A DNA stretch of 7,976 nucleotides from Chitinophagaceae bacterium UBA3961 (GTDB lineage: Bacteria > Bacteroidota > Bacteroidia > Chitinophagales > Chitinophagaceae), in contig DGDD01000118.1 in assembly GCA_002385265.1 (NCBI GenBank), positions 1 to 7,976 on the forward strand, read 5' to 3'. How positions within the stretch are numbered: position 1 is the first letter of the stretch; every line of letters begins with the position of its first letter. Below are positions 1-6,577 of this stretch, piece after piece. The translations under genes and the position numbers were made by a program. The notes under the pieces are model-generated. The model made no database searches. It saw only the letters and a list, made by a program, of their open reading frames with translations, and had not been told where the DNA came from.

Positions 1-821
1 CTGAAGGAGACACCGGAGCCTTGGTGGTAAGTAGCAGAGGAAGAAGTGTGGTTGCAGAGCAATTCAGAATCGTACGTTCAAATCTTGCATATATTCTACC
101 GGGAGTTGAAAAGCCTGTTATCATGGTAACCTCAACGTATAGTGGTGAGGGTAAGTCTTTCGTGAGTACCAATATCGGTGGTGTAATTGCCTTGAGTGGA
201 AAGAAAACAGTAATCCTAGAGTTTGATATTCGCAAACCAAAGATCTTAAAAGGTTTGAAGATCAACGATAAGTTTAAGGGAATTACAAATTTCGTGATTG
301 GTGCTAATACTATGGAAGAGATCATCTATCCGGTACCTGATCGTGAGAATTTGTACATTATACCTTGCGGACCTATTCCGCCGAACCCTTCAGAAATGTT
401 GCTCAGCCCTAGAATTGCAGAGATGTTTGCTTGGCTGAAAGCTAATTTTGATGCCATAATCATTGATACAGCGCCGGTGGGTCTGGTGAGTGATGCCATC
501 ACCTTAGGTCAATTTGCAGACTGTGCTGCTTACATTGTTCGTCACAACTATACAAATAAGAAGCAGATCTTATTGTTAGATGACTTGTATCGTTCTAAGA
601 AGTTGCCGCATCTCAGTGTAATCATCAACGATATTCGTTTTGCTACCGGTTATGGTTCTTACTATGCCTATAGTGGATACGGTTATGGCCATGGATATGG
701 TTATGGATACGTACACGCTTATAGTAGTGATTACTTCGATCATGAGAAGCCGAACGGGCAAAAGCGTCGCAAAAAACACCGTTCTCCTCTTAGAAAGTTG
801 TGGGACAAGATCATGAAATAA
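1..821 (+). CDS. Wzc-like bacterial tyrosine kinase, C-terminal kinase domain (5' truncated)
   Basis: This is the cytoplasmic kinase part of a polysaccharide co-polymerase that autophosphorylates and controls polysaccharide assembly or export at the inner membrane. The reading frame is open to the left edge (first full codon at 3), so the TTG at 21 is internal and not a start. Numbering from that codon, I see the oligomerisation motif E-x2-R-x2-R (E13, R16, R19), Walker A STYSGEGKS (38-46, K45), Walker A' ILEFDIRKP (65-73, D69) and Walker B IIIDTAP (146-152, D149). These are the landmarks of BY-kinases rather than of ordinary MinD/ParA ATPases. The tail (211-238) carries 11 tyrosines and is followed by a Lys/Arg-rich end. 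An N-terminal Wzz domain with transmembrane segments is expected upstream but lies outside the window. The gene is 31 nt before the exporter permease and probably co-transcribed with it. Confidence in the family is high; the glycan it serves is unknown. Confidence 0.93.
   Translation, partial: EGDTGALVVSSRGRSVVAEQFRIVRSNLAYILPGVEKPVIMVTSTYSGEGKSFVSTNIGGVIALSGKKTVILEFDIRKPKILKGLKINDKFKGITNFVIGANTMEEIIYPVPDRENLYIIPCGPIPPNPSEMLLSPRIAEMFAWLKANFDAIIIDTAPVGLVSDAITLGQFADCAAYIVRHNYTNKKQILLLDDLYRSKKLPHLSVIINDIRFATGYGSYYAYSGYGYGHGYGYGYVHAYSSDYFDHEKPNGQKRRKKHRSPLRKLWDKIMK
675..710 (+). repeat. Tandem GGN-TAY hexanucleotide repeat encoding Gly-Tyr, six copies
   Basis: Six consecutive in-frame hexamers of the form GGN-TAY encode Gly-Tyr dipeptides in the tail of the kinase. 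The third copy reads GGC-CAT, so His replaces Tyr through one T-to-C change. The array lies inside a wider tyrosine cluster at 651-734. In BY-kinases the C-terminal tyrosine cluster is the site of autophosphorylation. The wobble positions of the copies differ, which argues that the array is old and selected at protein level rather than a fresh slippage product. Confidence 0.8.
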
Positions 822-852
822 TTGAATTGTAAAATCCAATTTCCAAACTACA

Positions 853-1713
853 ATGTCGGCTTTGCATACTGAAGAACACTGGGATATAGAAATTAAACCA
901 ACAGAAAGTCTATTCAAATTAGATTTTAAATCTGTTTGGCAATACAGAGATCTATTGTGGTTGCTGGTACGAAGAGATTTCGTTGCACAGTATAAGCAAA
1001 CCATACTCGGTCCTATTTGGTTCTTTGTACAACCATTGCTCACTACGTTAATGTACTTATTGATATTTGGGCGTGTTGCCAAGATGGATACAGACGGCTT
1101 GCCGATGATCCCTTTTTATTTGGCAGGGGTAATTTGTTGGGGGTATTTTTCTGAATCTCTTACCAAAACCTCTGATACATTTATTACAAATGCCAACATT
1201 TTTGGAAAAGTGTATTTTCCAAGACTAGTGATTCCTTTGTCAGTAGTAATGAGTAGTTTGATACGTTTGGGAGTTCAATTCAGTCTTTTTTTGGTTTGTT
1301 GGATTTATTATTTGGTCTCAGAGAAAACCATGCAACCTCAGTGGGGGTTGTTATGGTTGTTGCCTATATTAGTTGTTTTGATGGCGGGATTGGGGCTTGG
1401 CTTAGGGGTTATTTTCTCGTCATTGACAACTAAATACCGAGACTTAAGATTCTTGCTAACTTTTGGGATCCAATTAGCAATGTTTGCTACACCAGTAGTA
1501 TACCCTCTTTCTTTAGCACCAGAAAAATACCGGTGGTTAATTGTGGCAAATCCGTTTACGTCAATAATTGAAACCTTTCGATTCATATTCATGGGGAAAG
1601 GACAATTCGAGTGGTCCTATCTAGCTTACAGCGGAGTGGTTACTGTTGTGATATTGATCGTGGGATCCATGATCTTTAACAAAGTTGAAAAAACCTTCAT
1701 GGATACCGTATAA
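853..1713 (+). CDS. wzm: Polysaccharide ABC exporter, permease subunit (Wzm)
   Basis: This is the ABC-2 type membrane subunit that, as a dimer with Wzt, moves a lipid-linked polysaccharide across the inner membrane. It is 286 residues long, within the normal range for Wzm. The N-terminus is cytoplasmic and contains the conserved YRDLLWLLVRRDF stretch (31-43), which leads into KQTILGPIWFFVQP (48-61) at the first membrane segment. Hydrophobic segments lie at about 54-73, 87-100, 126-153, 163-190, 201-218 and 258-275, giving the usual six. KYRDLRF (194-200) and the ATPVVYP and NPFTSIIETFR stretches (222-228, 243-253) are typical of O-antigen and teichoic-acid exporters. The ATG at 853 is the first start giving the full conserved N-terminus; no SD sequence precedes it. 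The stop is 1 nt from the ATPase start, so the two subunits are probably translationally coupled. Confidence is high. Confidence 0.95.
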   Translation: MSALHTEEHWDIEIKPTESLFKLDFKSVWQYRDLLWLLVRRDFVAQYKQTILGPIWFFVQPLLTTLMYLLIFGRVAKMDTDGLPMIPFYLAGVICWGYFSESLTKTSDTFITNANIFGKVYFPRLVIPLSVVMSSLIRLGVQFSLFLVCWIYYLVSEKTMQPQWGLLWLLPILVVLMAGLGLGLGVIFSSLTTKYRDLRFLLTFGIQLAMFATPVVYPLSLAPEKYRWLIVANPFTSIIETFRFIFMGKGQFEWSYLAYSGVVTVVILIVGSMIFNKVEKTFMDTV

Positions 1714-1714
1714 T

Positions 1715-2998
1715 ATGAAAAAGCACGCAATTGAAATTTCCAATGTCTCGAAGCTTTACCGATTGGGTGAAGTGGGCACCGGTACCATTAGTCATGATTT
1801 GAACAGATGGTGGCATCGCATTCGTGGCAAAGAGGATCCTTATTTGCAATTAGGTCAGGAAAATAAGCGCGACTCAAAGGGTGGAGAATATGTGTGGGCA
1901 ATCAAAGATGTCAGCTTTTCAGTGGAACAAGGTGAAGTATTAGGTATTGTTGGCAAGAATGGTGCGGGTAAATCCACACTCTTAAAATTATTATCGCGTG
2001 TAACTGCACCCACAACTGGCTCCATTAGAGCGAGAGGTAGAATTGCATCTTTATTGGAAGTTGGAACCGGATTTCATCCTGAACTTACCGGAAGAGAAAA
2101 TATATTTCTGAATGGAGCTATTTTAGGAATGACCAAGCAGGAAATCAAATCAAAGTTTGATGAAATAGTGGAATTCGCAGGCGTGGAAAGATATATTGAT
2201 ACTCCTGTAAAACGTTATAGCAGTGGTATGTATGTTCGACTTGCTTTTGGAGTTGCTGCACATTTGGAAAGTGAAATACTGATAGTAGATGAGGTACTTG
2301 CCGTTGGCGACGCTGAATTTCAGAACAAGTGCATTGGTAAAATGAATGACGTGAGTAAGAAGGAAGGTCGTACCGTTCTTTTTGTGAGTCACAATATGAA
2401 TGCAGTTAAAACACTCTGTACAAAGGGAGCTTTAATTGAGAGAGGCACTTTGGCGGCTACAGGAGATATACAACCGATTATAGACCGCTATCTTACAAGC
2501 GACGCTCAAAATACGCGCGTGCTTAGCTGGTCGGATGCTGATAAGCCAACTAAAGGAGAAATTGAATTGCAGCATATCAGTATTCTTGATTCGAAGGGTA
2601 GATTAGACAATGCGTTTACTACTAGCGACGATGTATTTGTTCATGTTGGGTACAAGTTAAAAGAGGACTTAAAGGATTTAAGAATAACAGCATCACTTTT
2701 GTCGTATGATGGTGCTGTTATATGTTGCACCAGTGATTTCACTTTTCAAGATTCAGCGCGACTTAGAACAAAGGGTGAGTACGAGAGTGTATTGAAAATA
2801 CCGGGAGCCTTTCTAAATATGGGCAAGTATTTTATTCAAGTAGAAATTGACATTCCAAGAACTAAATTATATTTCAAAGATATTACGCTAGAGTTCATGG
2901 TAGATGAAGTGGTTGAAAATCAATTAGGGGTTACCATAAATCCTAAACCACCAGGTCTTATTCATCCTATTTTAAATTGGCAAATCAATAAAAGGTAG
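1715..2998 (+). CDS. wzt: Polysaccharide ABC exporter, ATPase subunit with C-terminal Wzt domain
   Basis: This ATPase powers the Wzm/Wzt exporter from the cytoplasmic face. The protein is 427 residues from the ATG at 1715. A TTG at 1685 would add ten residues inside the wzm reading frame and is less likely. Visible motifs are Walker A GKNGAGKST (80-88), the TGFHPELTGREN stretch (118-129) typical of this subfamily, signature YSSGMYVRL (168-176), Walker B ILIVDEVL (188-195, E193), a D-loop just after it, and the switch histidine in VSHNM (H226). About 45 residues separate the first strand (KLYRLGE) from VWAIKDVSF, a longer insert than in simple ABC ATPases. Residues from about 265 to 427 form a separate domain resembling the Wzt carbohydrate-binding domain, which in known systems recognises the non-reducing end of the finished chain. 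The next gene starts 2 nt later. Confidence is high for the family and moderate for glycan-cap recognition. Confidence 0.95.
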   Translation: MKKHAIEISNVSKLYRLGEVGTGTISHDLNRWWHRIRGKEDPYLQLGQENKRDSKGGEYVWAIKDVSFSVEQGEVLGIVGKNGAGKSTLLKLLSRVTAPTTGSIRARGRIASLLEVGTGFHPELTGRENIFLNGAILGMTKQEIKSKFDEIVEFAGVERYIDTPVKRYSSGMYVRLAFGVAAHLESEILIVDEVLAVGDAEFQNKCIGKMNDVSKKEGRTVLFVSHNMNAVKTLCTKGALIERGTLAATGDIQPIIDRYLTSDAQNTRVLSWSDADKPTKGEIELQHISILDSKGRLDNAFTTSDDVFVHVGYKLKEDLKDLRITASLLSYDGAVICCTSDFTFQDSARLRTKGEYESVLKIPGAFLNMGKYFIQVEIDIPRTKLYFKDITLEFMVDEVVENQLGVTINPKPPGLIHPILNWQINKR

Positions 2999-3000
2999 TT

Positions 3001-4023
3001 ATGGCAAGAGTTTCTATCATAACTCCCTCATTCAATAGGGCCGATATTATACATGAAACAGCTGAAAGCATCTTTCGGCAAACTCATCAAGATTGGGAAT
3101 GGGTGATTGTTGACGATGGAAGTACAGATAATAGTTGGGAATTATTGGAATCGTATGCAGAACGCGATACTCGAGTTAAAATATTCAAACGCGACAGAGA
3201 CCCCAAAGGTGCTGCTGTTTGTAGAAACATTGCTGTTGAAAGAGCAACAGGAAAATATGTGATTTTTCTAGATACGGATGATTTGTTAGCAAGCTTTTGT
3301 TTGGAGCAAAGGGTAAGAATTGCAGAAGAAGAACAAAGTGCCGACGTTATTATCTTTCCAATGATCATGTTCAAAGACAAACCTGACGATTTAAAACTTT
3401 TGTGGAACATTGATAAGGAGGCTGATGATATTGAAAGGATATTAATGGGAGATGCTGTTTGTCAGGGTACAGGAACCATTTGGAAAAGAGATCAGTTTTT
3501 GGCGATCGGTGCTTGGCGTCAAGATCTTGCTGTTTGGCAAGACGTAGAGTTGCATCTTAGGACCATGTTAACGGGAGTTAAGTATAAAAAAAGAATGGAT
3601 TTGGTTCCTGACATCTTTATTAGAATAAGCGAAGTTAGTTTGTCAAGAACAGGGTTTCATTCAATAGCCAAATGGAAAAGTAGAGTTTTTGTCTTGGAAC
3701 AGACAATGTCATTAACTCAACAAAAAGGAATTTTTACTCGCTACATTAAAGGCTTGCGTCATGTGGCTATTGATCTTTTAATAAGCGCCGCAAATAGCGG
3801 TTTTTTTGAAGAGGGCCTTCATTTGCTGAATAAACTGGAGGGGGAACAACTGTTTCAGCGTTTTGAAGCAAGTTGGTTGAAGCGGTATTTTTCTCAGCGA
3901 AAATGGAAACTTTACAAATTGCCCTGGATCGAGAATTTTATTCGCGAACGTGTTAGAGGTTTTGATTCAGGCTACGATATAACCCTAAACAAAGTGACAT
4001 ACAACCAAGCAATTCAATTTTAG
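3001..4023 (+). CDS. Family 2 glycosyltransferase (GT-A fold)
   Basis: This is a cytoplasmic inverting sugar transferase acting on a growing lipid-linked glycan; donor and acceptor cannot be read from the sequence. The GT-A domain starts at once: SIITPSFNRAD (5-15), the nucleotide-binding VDDGSTD (37-43), then the metal-binding acidic cluster in FLDTDD (89-94). A later VWQDVELHLR stretch (178-187) probably supplies the catalytic acid (D181), at the place where many GT2 enzymes have ED. At 340 residues it has about 100 residues beyond the core, with no obvious membrane segment. It begins 2 nt after wzt. An AAAGG at 2991-2995 is a weak SD candidate. The following gene starts 1 nt after its stop, so it is firmly in the operon. 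The family call is secure; the substrate is unknown. Confidence 0.92.
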   Translation: MARVSIITPSFNRADIIHETAESIFRQTHQDWEWVIVDDGSTDNSWELLESYAERDTRVKIFKRDRDPKGAAVCRNIAVERATGKYVIFLDTDDLLASFCLEQRVRIAEEEQSADVIIFPMIMFKDKPDDLKLLWNIDKEADDIERILMGDAVCQGTGTIWKRDQFLAIGAWRQDLAVWQDVELHLRTMLTGVKYKKRMDLVPDIFIRISEVSLSRTGFHSIAKWKSRVFVLEQTMSLTQQKGIFTRYIKGLRHVAIDLLISAANSGFFEEGLHLLNKLEGEQLFQRFEASWLKRYFSQRKWKLYKLPWIENFIRERVRGFDSGYDITLNKVTYNQAIQF

Positions 4024-4024
4024 T

Positions 4025-4993
4025 ATGAATCTAAAGCCTTCAATTGCGGTTGTTATTCCTGTTAAAAATGGCTTTCCTGAAATTAAGGATTGCATTCAAG
4101 GTTTACTGAACCAAACGATTCTACCCTCAAAGATTATAGTAATTGATTCCGGTTCAACGGATGGGACACTTGAATATTTAGCCACGGTTCCTGAAGTGTC
4201 AGTATTCTCGATTGAGGCAAATACATTCAATCACGGGCTTACTAGAAATCTTGGGATTGAGTACTCTAATGAAGCGTTTCTTTATTATACAGTTCAAGAT
4301 GCTTCTCCGGTTTCGAATACCTTATTGGCCGATATGCTTGCATGCTTTGAAGAGCCCGAATTAATGGCTGTTTGTGGACAACAAGTTGTGCCACACAACA
4401 TTAAAAAGAACCCTTTAGAATGGTTCTTTCCCTATTCAGAACCGGAAAAACAGTTCTTTAAATTCGATTCGAGCGAAGCCTTTGAAAAACTGAGTCCTGA
4501 TGTCAAGTCAAAAGTATGCAGTTGGGATAATGTAAATGTGCTTTATAGAAGAGAGGCTTTAGAGCGTATTAAGTTTTCGCAAGCCGTTTTTGGCGAGGAT
4601 ATGCTTTGGGCGCGCGAAGCTTATAAAGCGGGATTTAAATTAGGTTATTGGTATAAGGCTCGGGTATATCATTACCATTTGGAAGATGCCAATTTTTCAT
4701 TCAAAAGAAACTTTACAACCCATTATTTTAGATACTTGGCTTTTAAATATGTTCCAAAGGTCAATCCACTAAGTTTTGTAGACAAAATTCGTATACTTAA
4801 AACACTCGTAAAACGTTTAGGTACTAATATACGTGCGATAAATCATTGGTATCAATACAATGTAACAATCCAAAAGGCAGCCTACGAAAGTTACCAACAA
4901 TTTGTTGCTGCTTTAGAACTAGGTGAAAGTAATTTAGACCAGGTTCATGAACGCCTTTGTGGAAAGCCCCCCGTCCCTCTGAAACAAGTTTAA
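4025..4993 (+). CDS. Family 2 glycosyltransferase, rhamnosyltransferase-like
   Basis: This probable cytoplasmic glycosyltransferase extends the polysaccharide repeat. It is 322 residues long. The GT-A core has VVIPVKNG (9-16), IDSGSTDGT (40-48), FNHGLTRNLG (68-77) and TVQDA (89-93), with FGEDMLWAREA (179-189) as the catalytic-base region (E181, D182). The DSGSTDGT, HGxTRN and QDA combination is the pattern I associate with dTDP-rhamnose-using enzymes such as the RfbN/WbbL type, so a rhamnosyl or similar 6-deoxysugar donor is plausible but not proven. No dTDP-rhamnose synthesis genes are in the window to support it. The ATG is 1 nt after the preceding stop and has no SD sequence, which suggests translational coupling. 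The C-terminal 90 residues are variable and include a C6 run near the end. Alternatively it may use another deoxy or acetamido sugar. Confidence 0.9.
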   Translation: MNLKPSIAVVIPVKNGFPEIKDCIQGLLNQTILPSKIIVIDSGSTDGTLEYLATVPEVSVFSIEANTFNHGLTRNLGIEYSNEAFLYYTVQDASPVSNTLLADMLACFEEPELMAVCGQQVVPHNIKKNPLEWFFPYSEPEKQFFKFDSSEAFEKLSPDVKSKVCSWDNVNVLYRREALERIKFSQAVFGEDMLWAREAYKAGFKLGYWYKARVYHYHLEDANFSFKRNFTTHYFRYLAFKYVPKVNPLSFVDKIRILKTLVKRLGTNIRAINHWYQYNVTIQKAAYESYQQFVAALELGESNLDQVHERLCGKPPVPLKQV

Positions 4994-5012
4994 TCATTCT
5001 TAATTTGGCCTT

Positions 5013-5795
5013 ATGTCGGCACCAGTGGTAAGTGTTTTAATGACCTCCTATAATCGTGAGAATTTTATAGCAGATGCTATAAAGTCTGTATTGGAGTCAA
5101 CCTATACTAATTTTGAATTGATTATTGTAGACGATTGTTCAACAGATTCAACTTTAGAAATTGCACATTCATTTGCTTCGAAAGACGGCAGAATAAGTGT
5201 TTATCAGAATAAAGAAAATTTGGGAGACTATCCGAATCGAAATAAAGCGGCAGCCCTAGCGAAGGGTTCTTATCTGAAGTACTTAGATAGCGATGATCTG
5301 CTTTATAAGCATAGCTTACAAATAATGGTTGAATCAATGTTTGCTTTTCCTCAAGCAGGATTTGGACTTTCTGCAATTGGTGATAATCGATATCCATATC
5401 CGGCAATGATTTCCTCTTTGGAAGCTTATCAGGAACATTTTGGCGAATTTGGTCATTTTAATAGAGCTCCCGGTTCTTCGATCATCTTAAAAAAAGCTTT
5501 TGAGGAGGTTGGAGGATTCAGCGGAAAGCGTATGATCGGAGATAATGAGCTTTGGTTTAAACTAGCGAGGTATTATCCTTTAGTGAAACTGCCTCGAGAT
5601 TTGGTTTGGGATAGGGTTCATGCCGGCCAAGAGTCGAGATCAGGATATGCAAAACAGTATGAAGCGTTGAGAAAATCAGTACTAGATGAAGCACTTGCAC
5701 ATCAGGACTGTCCGCTCAGTGAACAAGAAATTGAAGCCATTTACAAGAGTATGAAACGTACATCAATTATTAAAAAAATAAAGAAACTTATATGA
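5013..5795 (+). CDS. Family 2 glycosyltransferase (short, GT-A fold)
   Basis: This is a third cytoplasmic GT2 enzyme, at 260 residues the shortest of the set and close to a bare GT-A domain. Motifs are SVLMTSYNREN (7-17), IIVDDCSTD (37-45), GDYPNRNKAA (71-80) at the position where relatives usually have a GxxxARN element, YLDSDD (90-95) as the metal-binding cluster, and GDNELWFKLA (176-185) as the likely catalytic-acid region. The C-terminus is lysine-rich (KKIKKLI) and could touch the membrane or partner proteins. It follows the previous gene by 19 nt, one of the larger internal gaps here, and that gap holds no SD sequence or promoter that I can recognise. Its stop overlaps the methyltransferase start in an ATGA. 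The substrate is unknown; the family call is firm. Confidence 0.9.
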   Translation: MSAPVVSVLMTSYNRENFIADAIKSVLESTYTNFELIIVDDCSTDSTLEIAHSFASKDGRISVYQNKENLGDYPNRNKAAALAKGSYLKYLDSDDLLYKHSLQIMVESMFAFPQAGFGLSAIGDNRYPYPAMISSLEAYQEHFGEFGHFNRAPGSSIILKKAFEEVGGFSGKRMIGDNELWFKLARYYPLVKLPRDLVWDRVHAGQESRSGYAKQYEALRKSVLDEALAHQDCPLSEQEIEAIYKSMKRTSIIKKIKKLI

Positions 5796-6577
5796 GTTTT
5801 GATGCAAAACAATACTGGGATGAGCGCTTAAGTAAGCACTATGATTTAGTTGGTGTAGGAGACATCTCTCTTACTATGAACTATAATATTTGGAGCTATA
5901 AAATAACGAAAGCAGTTCTGAAACGATTGTTTACTAAGTATTCAACTTCTCAGAAGTTAGACGTGCTAGATATAGGATCAGGCACCGGTTTTGTAATTGA
6001 TATTTGGAAGGAATTTCCGAAAAATATTCATGGGATAGACATTTCTTCTACTGCTGTAAACCTATTAACTCAAAAGTATCCCGATTGTAAATTTTATGAA
6101 ATTGATGCCGGAAAGGAACCAATGCCTTTTGCTGATAATCAGATGGAGGTTGTTACAGCATCTTCAGTATTGTATCATTTGGAGGAAGACGATGCTCTTG
6201 ATATGTTATTGAGTAGTGTACATAGAGTGCTTCGTAAAGACGGATATTTTATTTTTTCCGACAATTTCATGCATCAAAGCAATTTGTCTATAACGCACCA
6301 AAAATGCCGAACTCTAGAAAGTTATGAGAATGCATTGAAGAAAAACGGCTTTGAAATTGTAGATAGAGTCGCAAACTATTATTTGTTCAATGACCCAATA
6401 GATGCTAAATCTAAGACGGTTCCAAGAATATGGGCAAGGCTTACAAAGTATTCTAGAAAATGGAAATGGTTCGACTCAATTGTTTGGCCTCTTTTATACC
6501 CTATTGAGTGGCTGTTAACTCGGTTTAGCAAAGAGTCTCCGGCTCAAGAAGTAATGATTTGCAAAGCAATTAAATAA
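5792..6577 (+). CDS. Class I SAM-dependent methyltransferase of the polysaccharide locus
   Basis: This enzyme transfers a methyl group from S-adenosylmethionine, probably to a sugar or to the end of the glycan, given its place between glycosyltransferases. It is 261 residues long. The Rossmann core shows motif I VLDIGSGTG (58-66), the acidic residue ending strand 2 in GIDIS (81-85, D83), DAGKEPMPF (105-113), the ASSVLYHL stretch (123-130) common in Methyltransf_11/25-type proteins, and the post-motif LRKDGYFIFSD (147-157). After the core there is an aromatic, amphipathic segment at about 224-244, rich in W, Y and L, that may sit on the membrane. Start and stop overlap the neighbouring genes by 4 nt and 1 nt, so it is embedded in the operon. 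Whether it methylates internal residues or caps the chain cannot be decided from sequence. No kinase domain such as that of WbdD is fused to it. Confidence 0.9.
   Translation: MSFDAKQYWDERLSKHYDLVGVGDISLTMNYNIWSYKITKAVLKRLFTKYSTSQKLDVLDIGSGTGFVIDIWKEFPKNIHGIDISSTAVNLLTQKYPDCKFYEIDAGKEPMPFADNQMEVVTASSVLYHLEEDDALDMLLSSVHRVLRKDGYFIFSDNFMHQSNLSITHQKCRTLESYENALKKNGFEIVDRVANYYLFNDPIDAKSKTVPRIWARLTKYSRKWKWFDSIVWPLLYPIEWLLTRFSKESPAQEVMICKAIK

Noticed and set aside
21..23. TTG as a start codon for the kinase gene.
   Set aside because: The frame is open to the window edge, and BY-kinases of this kind normally continue upstream into a Wzz-type membrane domain, so this codon is internal.
822..852. Small inverted repeat (AATTG/CAATT) and possible promoter in the gap before wzm.
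   Set aside because: The stem is 5 bp of mostly A-T pairs, there is no -7 TAnnTTTG or standard -10/-35 pair at sensible spacing, and the gap is only 31 nt.
576..1082. 168-codon open frame on the minus strand across the kinase/wzm junction.
   Set aside because: It lies wholly opposite two well-supported genes, its translation has no recognisable domain, and its composition is that of an antisense shadow. The other minus-strand frames (1338-1592, 2150-2392, 3087-3410, 5122-5406, 7503-7763) fail for the same reasons.
1685..1714. TTG at 1685 as the start of wzt.
   Set aside because: It would place ten extra residues inside the end of wzm. The ATG at 1715 sits 1 nt after the wzm stop and gives the usual short N-terminus before the first strand.
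3788..3807. Terminator-like hairpin: CCGC, loop AAATA, GCGG, followed by seven T.
   Set aside because: The stem is only 4 bp (5 with a G-T wobble), it lies in the middle of an intact glycosyltransferase gene, and the T run is simply two Phe codons after Gly. It could cause pausing but cannot be supported as a terminator.
4967..4972. C6 run near the end of the rhamnosyltransferase-like gene as a phase-variation tract.
   Set aside because: Six bases is short for phase variation, and slippage here would change only the last few residues of a variable C-terminus.
4994..5012. 19 nt gap as a site for an internal promoter or a separate operon.
   Set aside because: No promoter, SD sequence or terminator motif is visible and the gap is too short to hold one with confidence.
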